64,000 nt of DNA from Micrococcus flavus (GTDB lineage Bacteria > Actinomycetota > Actinomycetes > Actinomycetales > Micrococcaceae), in contig NZ_JACHMC010000001.1 in NCBI RefSeq assembly GCF_014204815.1, forward strand, positions 620,001 to 684,000. The letters are read 5' to 3'. This document shows, piece by piece, positions 1-7,267 of this stretch. Each line of letters starts with the position of its first letter. Positions within the stretch are counted from its first letter, which is position 1. The translations under genes and the position numbers were made by a program. Under the pieces are notes generated by a model. That model did no database searches, had not been told where the DNA came from, and saw only the letters and a program-made list of their open reading frames with translations.

Positions 1-838
1 CGTCGTCTATCTCGTCCAGGTAGAGCCGCTCGTACTTCAGCGTGCCGAAGCCGCGTTCACGGGACCCGTTCTGCCCCGGGGTCTTCACTCGGGTACGCAC
101 GTGGTGTAGCTCGGGGTGGGCGGCGATGAAGGACTCGAAGCGGAAGGACCGGAACGGCCCGCCGTTGTCCGTCACGATGGTCACCACGGGCAACAGCTCA
201 CCGGTCTCGGGATCGACCGGGCAGGCCTCGACCAGCGGGTGACCGAACATAGCCTCGTAGTCGGCCAGGGCCAACTCGATCGCATCGATCGCGTCGTGCT
301 GGTTCCCGGTGGGCGAAACGTGGAAGGGGTGCTCGTACTTGGACCAGTAGTCCCGGCACCCGGCCAGCCGCCGGGTCCCTCCGGTGGTGGTCTCGAACTC
401 ACTGAAGTCCAGCTGCCAGACTTGGTTCGGGCCTGAGGGCTTGGTGGCGAACGCGGCCTTGCGCCGCTCGGCCAGCTTCCGTCGCTCCCGTTGGTACTGC
501 GCGGGCAGAATCAGCCCCTCGTCGCGCAGGATCCGCAGCACGGTCGCCTCGGAAACCACATGCCCGTCGTGGCGGACCATTGCCCAGATCTTCCGATGCC
601 CCCACGCCGGATGGGCCAGCGCGTGCTTGACCACCAGTTCCCTGGCGGCCTGCCGTCCCGGTTGCGGCCACGGTCCCTTCACCGCCGTCCCGGTGCGGGC
701 CTTGGCCTGCCAGCGGCGCCAGGTCCGCTCGGGCATGTCGAAGAGCTGGCAGAACCTCGCGGTCGACATGCCCGCTTCCACGCGGATCACCTCGAGGTCC
801 TCGAAGGGCCCAGCCGGCCCTCCGCGGACTTCTTCCAC
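1..838 (-). CDS. IS3-family transposase OrfB, catalytic subunit (3' end outside window)
   Basis: DDE integrase half of an IS3 transposase, which cuts and joins the element ends. The minus-strand frame is open from a GTG at 838 to the window edge. It shows a WQLDFSEFE motif (first Asp codon 409-407), IVTDNGGPF (second Asp 169-167) and GSRERGFGTLKYERL (Glu 58-56), with the spacing of an rve domain. The frame is -1 relative to OrfA and overlaps it by about 50 bases, so it is normally made as an OrfAB fusion by programmed -1 frameshifting. An internal ATG at 769 is the first methionine. No stop or frameshift lesion was found in the visible part. The subgroup within IS3 is not certain. Confidence 0.85.
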   Translation of the reverse strand, partial: MEEVRGGPAGPFEDLEVIRVEAGMSTARFCQLFDMPERTWRRWQAKARTGTAVKGPWPQPGRQAARELVVKHALAHPAWGHRKIWAMVRHDGHVVSEATVLRILRDEGLILPAQYQRERRKLAERRKAAFATKPSGPNQVWQLDFSEFETTTGGTRRLAGCRDYWSKYEHPFHVSPTGNQHDAIDAIELALADYEAMFGHPLVEACPVDPETGELLPVVTIVTDNGGPFRSFRFESFIAAHPELHHVRTRVKTPGQNGSRERGFGTLKYERLYLDEIDD

Positions 839-1104
839 ACCCTGGCTTCCAGGTGTGCCTCGCCCAAGGCCTGGGTCAGCTCGGCGACCTCGGCCTCCAG
901 CTGTTCCTCTCGGGAGGATGGTCCGGACCTGCCGGCCACCAGGGCGGTCTTGCCGGCTTCCAGGAACTCGGCCTTCCACCGTCCGATGGACTGCTCACTG
1001 ACTTTCTCCTTGCGTGCCGCTTCGGCGATGGACATCTCGCCGGCCAGCACGCTCAGCACTATCCGGGTCTTCTTCTCCGCCGGAATCGAAGGTGGTCTAC
1101 CCAT
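787..1104 (-). CDS. IS3-family transposase OrfA (helix-turn-helix subunit)
   Basis: 105-residue DNA-binding half of the transposase. It starts MGRPPSIPAEKKTRIVLSVL and contains a helix-turn-helix (IAEAARKEKVSEQSIGRW, about residues 26-43), then a Glu/Leu-rich stretch (REEQLEAEVAELTQAL) that forms the dimerising leucine zipper of the family. A clear ribosome site, GAAGGAGA, precedes the ATG at 1104. The last 18 or so codons overlap OrfB in the -1 frame, so ribosomal slippage there would give the full transposase. Complete and undamaged. Confidence 0.85.
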   Translation of the reverse strand: MGRPPSIPAEKKTRIVLSVLAGEMSIAEAARKEKVSEQSIGRWKAEFLEAGKTALVAGRSGPSSREEQLEAEVAELTQALGEAHLEARVWKKSAEGRLGPSRTSR

Positions 1105-1158
1105 GTCTGACTCTCCTTCAGGACCTACATAACGGCCCTGCCACTAAGTCTGACGCGC

Positions 1159-1317
1159 GACACGGGCACCAGCAACGGTCCGACAGAGGCGATCAACGGC
1201 CGGCTCGAACACCTCCGCGGCTCCGCCCTCGGGTTCCGCAACCTCACCCACTACATCGCCCGCAGCCTCCTCGAAGCAGGAGGCTTCAGACCCCACCTAC
1301 ACCCTCAAATGCGATGA
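1159..1317 (+). pseudogene. ISL3-family transposase, C-terminal remnant
   Basis: An open plus-strand frame ending at TGA 1315-1317 reads DTGTSNGPTEAINGRLEHLR and then SALGFRNLTHYIARSLLEAGG, the C-terminal tail of ISL3-family transposases (the catalytic Glu lies in GPTEAINGRLE). About 52 codons of a protein that is normally around 400 residues remain. The upstream part is replaced by the minus-strand IS3 element, so this looks like an ISL3 copy cut by IS3. No start codon is left. Confidence 0.75.
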
Positions 1318-1455
1318 GCCGGATTACGAGACTCGACACCCCGTATCATCCCAGGCCAGGAGCACCTTTCTCTATGACGCCCACCCGTCGAGACCACACC
1401 CCAGTGAAATCTCGAGGTCAGCGGGTGCTCGTGGTAGGGCCTGAACTGTGGTCCG
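1318..1455. other. Intergenic stretch between the ISL3 remnant and the antiporter gene
   Basis: About 140 bases with visibly lower GC than the rest of the window. It probably contains the 3' end of the old ISL3 copy, but I could not identify its terminal repeat. No gene or convincing -35 element was seen. Confidence 0.4.
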
Positions 1456-1461
1456 TACACT
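1456..1461 (+). promoter_or_regulatory. Leaderless-type -10 (TACACT) of the antiporter gene
   Basis: TACACT ends 7 bases before ATG 1469, the spacing seen for many starts in this window. It favours ATG 1469 over the GTG at 1448. Confidence 0.5.
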
Positions 1462-1468
1462 CCTACTC

Positions 1469-2611
1469 ATGGATGCGCTTGATATTGGACGGATCGTGGC
1501 CGGACTGGTGCTGCTGGTCTTGGGTGGGGAATTTTTGGTGCGTGGGGCGTCAGCACTGGCCGGACGTTTCGGGATTTCGTCATTGGTGATCGGTCTCACC
1601 GTAGTGTCAGCGGCGACGTCGGCACCCGAGTTCGCAGTGAGCGTCGGTGCTGTACTGCGTGATGAACCGGGGCTTGCCGTGGGCAATGCGGTTGGCAGCA
1701 ACATCATTAATGTCCTGCTCATCCTGGGACTGTCCGCGCTGGTCGTTCCCCTCGCTGTAAAGCGGAGGCTGATCCGCTTTGACCTGCCCCTGATGGTCGT
1801 CTTGTCAGTTCTACTGCTCCTTGTGTCCCTGGATGGGAGGATCAGTGCGGTGGACGGGCTGATACTATTTTTCGGTGTGGTGGTCCACACCATAATGTCC
1901 GTGGTGGTTAGTCGGCGGGACGCCAAGACCGCGGTGAATGCCCGGGAAGGGACAGGAGATTCGGCAACCATCGATCCAGCCGACGAGGAAGGGGCTGCGC
2001 TAGGCGCCTCGGTCAGCAGGTCGCTCTTCTTTGTGCTGCTGGGGGTCGCGTTGCTGGTCGCCGGTGCCACGCTGCTCGTGGAAGGAGCAGTGAACATAGC
2101 CACCACGTTGGGCGTAAGCAGCCTCGTGGTCGGACTGACCGTTGTGGCTGTCGGGACATCGCTGCCCGAGCTGGCGACGTCCATCATTGCCGTGCGTCGC
2201 GGTGAACGGGACCTAGCGGTGGGCAACGTGGTCGGCAGCAATATCTTCAACATAGGGGTAGTGCTAGGACTAACCGCGCTCATCTCTCTTGAGGGCATTC
2301 CCGTATCCGGCGCCGCAGTGGCCTTCGATATCCCAGTAATGCTGGCGGCCGCAGTGGCACTACTGCCGATCGCGTTCACGGGCTTCGCGGTGGCGCGATG
2401 GGAGGGCGGCTTGTTCGTGGTTTTGTACGCCGCCTACACCGGATACCTTGTGCTGGCTGCCACAGCGCACGATGCACTGGAGGGATTCACCGTAGCCATG
2501 GCGTGGTTCGTGCTGCCGTTAATCGCACTGACGCTCATTTCCTTTACAGCCTACGAAATCGGGCTCCGCAAGGGACGCCGAGACCTGGACCAGACCACGA
2601 CTTCGACGTAG
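1469..2611 (+). CDS. CaCA-family calcium/sodium (cation) antiporter, YrbG-like
   Basis: 380-residue inner-membrane antiporter that exports Ca2+ (or K+) in exchange for Na+ or H+. Both alpha repeats are present: GLTVVSAATSAPE (Glu 54) with GNAVGSNIINVLLILG, and GLTVVAVGTSLPE (Glu 234) with GNVVGSNIFNIGVVLG. These are the ion-binding hallmarks of the CaCA superfamily. About ten membrane segments flank a polar loop around residues 150-185. Length suits bacterial YrbG-type proteins. ATG 1469 is preferred because of the -10 hexamer 7 bases upstream; GTG 1448 in the same frame is the alternative. GC is clearly lower than in most neighbours, and transposon debris lies on both sides, so acquisition by transfer is plausible. 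Confidence 0.85.
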   Translation: MDALDIGRIVAGLVLLVLGGEFLVRGASALAGRFGISSLVIGLTVVSAATSAPEFAVSVGAVLRDEPGLAVGNAVGSNIINVLLILGLSALVVPLAVKRRLIRFDLPLMVVLSVLLLLVSLDGRISAVDGLILFFGVVVHTIMSVVVSRRDAKTAVNAREGTGDSATIDPADEEGAALGASVSRSLFFVLLGVALLVAGATLLVEGAVNIATTLGVSSLVVGLTVVAVGTSLPELATSIIAVRRGERDLAVGNVVGSNIFNIGVVLGLTALISLEGIPVSGAAVAFDIPVMLAAAVALLPIAFTGFAVARWEGGLFVVLYAAYTGYLVLAATAHDALEGFTVAMAWFVLPLIALTLISFTAYEIGLRKGRRDLDQTTTST

Positions 2612-2752
2612 ACCGTCGAGTGCATTCGGCTGCTGGCTTCATTCAGGTCGTCGGCTGAATGTAAATCGGCAAGAGATGACTGTCGGTTGGTGGTGTCATA
2701 GCGTCGTAGCAACACTCCCGGTCCGTGGGGGCTCGAGGCGAGGAGGCCTGGG
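2612..2752. other. Intergenic region with probable IS30 terminal repeat
   Basis: Contains a weak hairpin (ATTCAG at 2641-2646 pairing with CTGAAT at 2655-2660) after the antiporter gene. Around 2692-2716 a GTCGTAGCAACACT-like segment resembles the terminal repeat of the intact IS30 element at 3357-4859, so the left end of the truncated IS30 copy probably lies here. Confidence 0.4.
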
Positions 2753-3034
2753 ATGGTGCGGCGGCGACTCACGTTCACGGAGCGGATGGAGATCTCGACG
2801 GGATCGAAGGCCGGGTGGGGAGTCCGGAAGATCGCGTCTCACCTGGGTAGATGCCCTTCGGTGGTCTCCAGAGAGCTTCGACCGAACTCGACGAAGACGC
2901 GCGGCTATCAAGCCGTGACCGCGGACGTGAAAGCGCAACGCCAGCGCTCTCGCCCACAGGTCCGGAAAGTGGCAAAGGACCCGGTACTCGAGGCCCGCGT
3001 CAACGCCGACCTCGCAGCGTCATGGATGCCGAAG
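2753..3034 (+). pseudogene. IS30-family transposase, N-terminal fragment
   Basis: The frame starting at ATG 2753 encodes a helix-turn-helix region typical of IS30 transposases (LTFTERMEISTGSKAGWGVR, KIASHLGRCPSVVSRELRPN), followed by the linker up to ADLAASW. The homologous position in IS30 transposases continues with WSP and the catalytic domain, but here the frame runs into the end of the IS3 element at about 3034 and stops at 3052. Roughly 93 residues of a protein of more than 350 remain, so it is non-functional. Confidence 0.75.
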
Positions 3035-3058
3035 GGACTGGTGCACGTGTAGGTGACA
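3034..3058 (+). repeat. IS3 terminal inverted repeat (OrfB side)
   Basis: Matches the repeat at 5792-5816 in inverted orientation at 21 of 25 positions; the differences are two GT/AC dinucleotides. Confidence 0.7.
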
Positions 3059-3065
3059 GTTGTCT

Positions 3066-3356
3066 TCACGCCGGGTCTGCGGGCGTGTGGTCCATGATCA
3101 GCTCGTACTCGACGGGCGTCAATCGGCCCAGGCGCACCTGCCGGCGGCGGCGGTGGTAGGTCCGCTCGATCCAGGTGATGATCCCGGCCCGCAGCTCGTC
3201 CTGGGTGTCCCAGTCGCGTCGGTCCAGCACGTTCTTCTGCAGCAACGCGAAGAAGGACTCCATAGCCGCGTTGTCCCCGGCAGCACCGACCTGACCCATT
3301 GACCCGATCAGCCCGTGGGTGGTGAGGGCGTCCTGGAATAGGGCCGAGCGGAACTG
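3066..3356 (-). pseudogene. IS3 transposase OrfB, 3' part separated by IS30 insertion
   Basis: Minus-strand frame reading QFRSALFQDALTTHGLIGSM, then GDNAAMESFFALLQKNVLD (catalytic Glu) and RTYHRRRRQVRLGRLTPVEY, the C-terminal third of an IS3 OrfB of the actinobacterial MIYPLV type. The preceding HSDRGSQ motif is found 1.5 kb away at about 4880, on the other side of the IS30 element. Joining the two sides and removing one CAG restores the conserved GSQFRS, which proves the interruption. Confidence 0.85.
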
Positions 3357-3384
3357 GGCGGGTTCAACCGGTCGTTGCAACACC
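3357..3384 (+). repeat. IS30 terminal inverted repeat (transposase 3' end)
   Basis: Inverted match to 4832-4859, sharing CGGTCGT and GCAACACC blocks with four mismatches. It overlaps the last codons of the transposase gene. Confidence 0.8.
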
Positions 3385-4806
3385 GTTCGTCGTGAGCGAG
3401 CTTAGCTGCTCGGCGAAGACCTCCGCTGGCGTCTTCCAGTCCAGGACCTTCCGGGGCCTGTTGTTCAGCGTGTACGCGACTGCTGCGAGGTCCTGGGCCG
3501 ACCATCTCGACAGGTCCGTGCCCTTGGGGAAGTACTGCCGCAGCACCCCGTTCGTGTTCTCATTCGTCGGCCGCTGCCATGGTGAGTGCGGGTCAGCGAA
3601 GAACACTCTTGTGCCCGTGTCCATCGTGAACTGGACGTGCCCGGCCAGCTCCTTGCCCCGGTCCCACGTCAAGCTGCGCCGCAGCTGCTGCGGCACCGTC
3701 GCCATGGCCTTGATCAGGGCCGCGGTCATCGCCTCGGCCCCGTACCCGCCCAGCGAGGGCCCGTTCTTCACCGGCGGCAGCTCGCCCCAGCCGGCAAGAC
3801 GGGGAAGATGGACCAGGATCGTGGCCCGGCTCTTGCGCTCGGTCAGAGTCCCGATCGCTGAACGCCCGGTCCCGATGATCAGGTCCCCTTCCCAGTGCCC
3901 GGGCACAGCACGATCAGCGGCCTCGGGTGGGCGCTTGCTGAACACGACATCCTCGGTGACATGTCCCTGGGGCTTGTTCCGGGTGCGTGCCCGCGGCTCG
4001 CGCAGAGCCCGCCCGGTACGCAGGCACGCGACGAGCTCACGTTTCAGAGCTCCCCGGCCTTCGATGAACAGCGACTGGTAGATCGCCTCGTGAGAGATCC
4101 GCATGGACTCATCATCCGGGAACTCCAGGCGCAGCCGGTGGCTGATCTGCTCCGGGCTCCACGCCGTGGACCACCGCCGGTCCGCCCGGCGCGGTTTCAT
4201 CTTCCGCCCCTTGAAACCGGGCCCGACTGGTCCTGGTACGGCCACACCATCAGGGCCCAGGACCACCCCGTTCAGGCGTGCCTGGACGTAGTCATGCAGC
4301 CGCTGGTTCGTGGCCAGTTTCGCCGGCTTGGGCCGCCTGGCCGCCTCCTGTGCCTTCCACTGCGCCACCGTGGCCCGGTACTCCTTGCTCCCGGAACGTG
4401 TGGCGCAGTTACGGCGCAGTTCACGACTGATCGTGCCCGGGTCACGTCCCAGGGCACGCCCGATCTGGCGGACCCCGTGGCCCTGGGCGTGGAGGATCGC
4501 GATCTCTTCACGCTCAGCGAAGGACAGGTACCGGCCGGTGGGCTCGGCCAGGGACAGTGGGGCCATGCCGCCAGCGTGACGGAACCAGCGCGCCCCGACG
4601 GGCCAGGACACGCCCACACTCAGGGACGCCTCGACCGTGGTGACACCGGTGGCGATCACCCGCCAGAACTGGCGTTGGACCTCTCGTGAGGGCTGCGGCC
4701 TGCCAGGAGAGCGCATGGGGGCCCGCAAGGCCCGATCCGCTCTCCACTGACGCCGTGTCCCCTCGGGCACGTCACCGATCTTCCTCGCCCAGTCCTTGCT
4801 TGCCAT
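3364..4806 (-). CDS. IS30-family transposase
   Basis: 480-residue DDE transposase of the intact IS30 element. N-terminal helix-turn-helix domain with YLSFAEREEIAILHAQGHGV and IGRALGRDPGTISRELRRN, a middle SPEQISHRLRLEFPDDE segment, then the integrase core with GHWEGDLIIG (Asp), LTWDRGKELAGH (Asp) and PTNENTNGVLRQYFP (Glu). ATG 4806 is chosen because it lies just inside the terminal repeat. The reading frame is also open upstream through the disrupted IS3 OrfB to 5457, which is an accident of insertion and not a real fusion. No lesions seen. Confidence 0.9.
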   Translation of the reverse strand: MASKDWARKIGDVPEGTRRQWRADRALRAPMRSPGRPQPSREVQRQFWRVIATGVTTVEASLSVGVSWPVGARWFRHAGGMAPLSLAEPTGRYLSFAEREEIAILHAQGHGVRQIGRALGRDPGTISRELRRNCATRSGSKEYRATVAQWKAQEAARRPKPAKLATNQRLHDYVQARLNGVVLGPDGVAVPGPVGPGFKGRKMKPRRADRRWSTAWSPEQISHRLRLEFPDDESMRISHEAIYQSLFIEGRGALKRELVACLRTGRALREPRARTRNKPQGHVTEDVVFSKRPPEAADRAVPGHWEGDLIIGTGRSAIGTLTERKSRATILVHLPRLAGWGELPPVKNGPSLGGYGAEAMTAALIKAMATVPQQLRRSLTWDRGKELAGHVQFTMDTGTRVFFADPHSPWQRPTNENTNGVLRQYFPKGTDLSRWSAQDLAAVAYTLNNRPRKVLDWKTPAEVFAEQLSSLTTNGVATTG

Positions 4807-4831
4807 CGCCCATGCCTCCAGTGATTCTGGG

Positions 4832-4859
4832 GGTGTTGCGACGACCGATTGAATCCACC
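4832..4859 (-). repeat. IS30 terminal inverted repeat (transposase 5' end)
   Basis: Partner of 3357-3384; immediately followed by the CTG target duplicate at 4860-4862. Confidence 0.8.
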
Positions 4860-5457
4860 CTGCGAGCCGCGGTCCGAGTGCACGATGCACCCGGCCACCG
4901 CATCGGTGCCTCCGCGGCGTGCCACGGCCTGCTCGAGGGCGTTCACGGCCAACGAGGCCTGCATACGCCCGGCCATGGAGTACCCCACGATCCGTCCGGC
5001 GTAGAGATCCTTGATCGCGCTTCAGGTAGAGCTTGCCCTCACTGGTGGGGTGCTCGGTGATGTCGGTCAGCCACAGCCGGTTCGGAGCTTCGGCAGAGAA
5101 GTCCCGGCGGACGTGGTCGTCGTGCACGGGTGGGCCTGGGCGGGTCCCGTTCTTGCCACGCTTGGCCCCGAACGCGCAGTGCCACCCGTTCTGGCGGCAG
5201 AGCCGCCAGGCAGTACGGGGGGCCATTCGCTCCCCGGCCGCCTCGGCATCGTCCCGCAGCAGCCGGTACCCGAACTCCGGATCGTTCAGGTGAGCGGCGT
5301 GCAGGGCGTTGGCCCGGTGGGCCTGCTCCACCTCAGAAACGGCGACGGGCTTCTCCCGCCAGCGGTAGTAGGGCTGGCGGGCGAGCTTGAGGACCCGCAA
5401 GGACACCGCGACCGGGATCTGGTCGGTGGCGAGCTCGGACACGAGCGGGTACATCAT
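4860..5457 (-). pseudogene. IS3 transposase OrfB, 5' part, frameshifted and truncated by IS30
   Basis: Minus-strand frame beginning MMYPLVSELATDQIPVAVSL, with PEFGYRLLRDDAEAAGERMA and NRLWLTDITEHPTSEGKLYL (first catalytic Asp). After KLYL the expected AIKDLYAGRIVGYSMAGRMQ continues only in the next frame: one extra base lies near 5021-5024. HSDRGSQ (second Asp) is reached just before the IS30 junction. The gene is therefore broken twice. The ATG 5457 follows the OrfA stop in the same frame, separated by GCCGAAAAA. Confidence 0.85.
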
Positions 5458-5466
5458 TTTTTCGGC

Positions 5467-5748
5467 TTACTTCGCCTGGGAGAGGTAGGCCGCGGCGCGG
5501 CGTAGGACTTCGTTCTCCTGCTCGAGGAGCCGGATCCTGCGGCGGGCTGCGCGGAGTTCTTCGGCCTCGGCCTTGGTGGTGCCTGGGATGTTGCCTGCTT
5601 CGATCTCGGCCTGGCGAATCCAGTTCGTCAGGCAGGACTCGGAGATGCCGAAGTCCTTCGCGATGTCTTTCAGATGGGTGCCGGGCTCACGGTTCTGCGC
5701 GACCCGGACGACATCATCGCGGAACTCTTTGGGGTAGGGGGCGGGCAT
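5467..5748 (-). CDS. IS3-family transposase OrfA
   Basis: 93-residue OrfA beginning MPAPYPKEFRDDVVRVAQNR, with the helix-turn-helix IAKDFGISESCLTNWIRQAE and a leucine-zipper region (LLEQENEVLRRAAAYLSQ). The ribosome site GGAAGGA is 8 bases before ATG 5748; the ATG at 5757 overlaps that site and is less likely. It ends in TAA 5467-5469 and OrfB follows in the same frame, so the usual -1 slippage cannot join them here. This suggests either separate initiation of OrfB at the A-rich ATG or an additional lesion. OrfA alone is intact, but the element lacks a working OrfB. Confidence 0.8.
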   Translation of the reverse strand: MPAPYPKEFRDDVVRVAQNREPGTHLKDIAKDFGISESCLTNWIRQAEIEAGNIPGTTKAEAEELRAARRRIRLLEQENEVLRRAAAYLSQAK

Positions 5749-5791
5749 GGTGCACATCCTTCCCTGTGGTGTGGGAACACCACAGATCGTA

Positions 5792-5816
5792 TGTCACCTG
5801 TACGTGCGTCAGTCCC
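5792..5816 (-). repeat. IS3 terminal inverted repeat (OrfA side)
   Basis: Inverted partner of 3034-3058; lies 44 bases before the OrfA start. Confidence 0.7.
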
Positions 5817-5928
5817 AAGCTTCTTGCCGAGCTTCGGCCACTCGTCGAGGATGACATTTCGGTCAACAGAGGGGCCTGGGGAAGCCGCGATACAGTCCGG
5901 TGTCTTCGGCGACTGTCTGCCTCGGCGC

Positions 5929-5955
5929 GGCACCGGGCCTCGGTGACCCGGTGCC
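5929..5955 (-). terminator. Hairpin terminator of the SfnB-like operon
   Basis: Perfect 9-bp stem GGCACCGGG / CCCGGTGCC with a 9-base loop, 16 bases beyond the stop codon of the minus-strand gene ending at 5971. There is no T tract, as is common in high-GC actinobacteria. The rest of 5817-5970 holds no gene I can recognise. Confidence 0.6.
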
Positions 5956-5970
5956 ACGCCGCCCTGCGTC

Positions 5971-7266
5971 TCAGCCGCCCAGGCGGTAGTGACGCTCGAG
6001 CGGGGTGCCGTTGACGGCCCGGTCGCCGAGCAGTCGGGCGCGGTAGATCAGCGGGTTGTGGCTGGCGAGCACCCGCGCATTGCGCCAATGCCGGTCCAGC
6101 CCACGCGTGCGCAGCGTCGCGGAGGCCCCGCCCACCTCGAACAGGCGGGTCGCCGCGTCGAGGGCGGCCCGTGCGATCACCTGCTGGGCGGCGTAGACGG
6201 CGGTGTACACCGCGTCCACCTCGGCCTCGGCCAGGGGCGCGCCCGCCGCCTCGGCCCGCAGCGCCCGATCCAGGGGCCCGACGACGGCGTCGAGCGCCGC
6301 CTGCGCCCCGAACGCGGCGGCCTCCAGCTCGCCCACCACCTGCAGCACCTGCGGATCGTCACCGGGCCGCCGGGCTGCCCCGTGGGAGAAGCCGCGCGTG
6401 CGTCCGGCCACATAGGCCGCCGCGTCGCGCACGACGGCGCGGGCGATGCCCGTCAGGCCCACCAGGTGGACGAACTGGAAGATCGCCTGCGAGGCGAAGA
6501 TCGACGAACCGTCGTCCAAGGACTGGCCCACCGGCGTGAGCTCCTCCGGATCCACCACCACGTCCGTGAACTCCGTGGTCCCCGAGGCGGACAGCCGCTG
6601 ACCGAATCCGTCCCAGTCGTCGTGCAGGGTCACCCCGGGGGCGTCCGAGCGCACGGTCGCCGCGCGCTCGGCGCCGTCCTCGTCCTCGACGACGACGATC
6701 GTCCAGTCCGCGTACAGCGTCCCGGTGGAATAGGCCTTGCGACCGTTGACCACCGCCGAGCCGTCCGGACGCGTCGTCAGGCGGGTCTCGTAGTGGCCGG
6801 TGCGGTTGCCGATCTCCGTGGTCGCGTTCGCGACCGTCTCGCCCGTGGCGAAGCGGTGCAGCCACCGCTCGCGGCGCGGCCCGGCCGGCGAACCGAGCAC
6901 CGTCTCCACGTTCACCACGTGCACCCGCAGGGCCTGCAGCACGTTCGAGTCGGCCTCGGCGAGCTCCACGTACAGGCGCGCGGCCTCCGGGAACGTCAGG
7001 CCGGCCCCGCCCGCGTCCTCGGGCACGCGCAGCCCCGGGAAGCCGGCGGCGGCGAGGCGGTCCGTGGCCTCGCGATCGGTCACGCGTTCACGGTCCCGCT
7101 CGGCGGCGGTCTCGGCGAGCCAGGCGAACACGGGAGCCAGCCGTGCGCGGGCGGCGAGGAACTGGGGCCGGTCGGCCGGGTGCGCGGTGGTCGGCACCCC
7201 CGGGTCGGTGGTGCCGACGTCTGCGGGACGGGAGATCGTGTCGGTGCGGTCGGTGGTCGTCGTCAT
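5971..7266 (-). CDS. SfnB/DszC-like acyl-CoA-dehydrogenase-fold monooxygenase (second gene of pair)
   Basis: 431 residues with the acyl-CoA dehydrogenase fold of SfnB/DszC-type reduced-flavin-dependent monooxygenases, which oxidise organosulfur compounds in sulfur scavenging. Recognisable blocks are the N-terminal helical domain (LRVPEDAGGAGLTFPEAARL), the middle beta domain with NGRKAYSTGTLYADW and DDWDGFGQRLSASGTTEFTD, and the C-terminal signature GLDRHWRNARVLASHNPL. Fatty-acid acyl-CoA dehydrogenases have a catalytic Glu, whereas this subgroup uses a His/Asn-rich site. ATG 7266 begins one base after the upstream stop, so the two genes are translationally coupled. The substrate cannot be told from sequence, and a flavin reductase is not in the window. 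Confidence 0.75.
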   Translation of the reverse strand: MTTTTDRTDTISRPADVGTTDPGVPTTAHPADRPQFLAARARLAPVFAWLAETAAERDRERVTDREATDRLAAAGFPGLRVPEDAGGAGLTFPEAARLYVELAEADSNVLQALRVHVVNVETVLGSPAGPRRERWLHRFATGETVANATTEIGNRTGHYETRLTTRPDGSAVVNGRKAYSTGTLYADWTIVVVEDEDGAERAATVRSDAPGVTLHDDWDGFGQRLSASGTTEFTDVVVDPEELTPVGQSLDDGSSIFASQAIFQFVHLVGLTGIARAVVRDAAAYVAGRTRGFSHGAARRPGDDPQVLQVVGELEAAAFGAQAALDAVVGPLDRALRAEAAGAPLAEAEVDAVYTAVYAAQQVIARAALDAATRLFEVGGASATLRTRGLDRHWRNARVLASHNPLIYRARLLGDRAVNGTPLERHYRLGG

Positions 7267-7267
7267 C

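Larger units (their letters stand above)
1..1158 (-). mobile_element. IS3-family insertion sequence, right part only (runs off the left edge)
   Basis: Two overlapping transposase frames on the minus strand (OrfA and OrfB in the -1 frame) give the classic IS3 layout. The element end lies between the OrfA start and the interrupted ISL3 reading frame that resumes at about 1159, so the boundary is near 1150-1158. I could not define the terminal repeat because the other end is outside the window. The transposase frame is open to the edge, so this copy may be active. Confidence 0.8.
3357..4859 (-). mobile_element. IS30-family insertion sequence, complete
   Basis: 1503-bp element bounded by a 28-bp imperfect inverted repeat (3357-3384 and 4832-4859) and flanked by a 3-bp direct repeat, CTG on the plus strand (3354-3356 and 4860-4862). 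It sits inside OrfB of the IS3 element. The single transposase gene is complete, so the copy looks intact and recently inserted. Confidence 0.9.
3034..5816 (-). mobile_element. IS3-family insertion sequence (second copy), interrupted by IS30
   Basis: Bounded by a 25-bp imperfect inverted repeat (3034-3058 and 5792-5816) that begins GGGACTG and ends AGGTGACA on the inward strand, 21 of 25 matching. It contains minus-strand OrfA and OrfB. AAG flanks both ends if the shared G at 3034 is assigned to the target, consistent with a 3-bp duplication. OrfB carries a one-base insertion and an entire IS30 element, so this copy cannot make its own transposase. Without the IS30 insert the element would be about 1.28 kb. 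Confidence 0.8.

Noticed and set aside
2641-2660. ATTCAG/CTGAAT hairpin after the antiporter as a terminator
   Set aside because: The stem is only 6 bp and AT-rich for this genome with no T tract, so it is mentioned only in the intergenic note.
3364-5457. A 697-codon minus-strand frame reading as an IS3-IS30 fusion protein
   Set aside because: IS30 happened to insert in frame. Terminal repeats, a target duplication and a frameshift show two separate elements.
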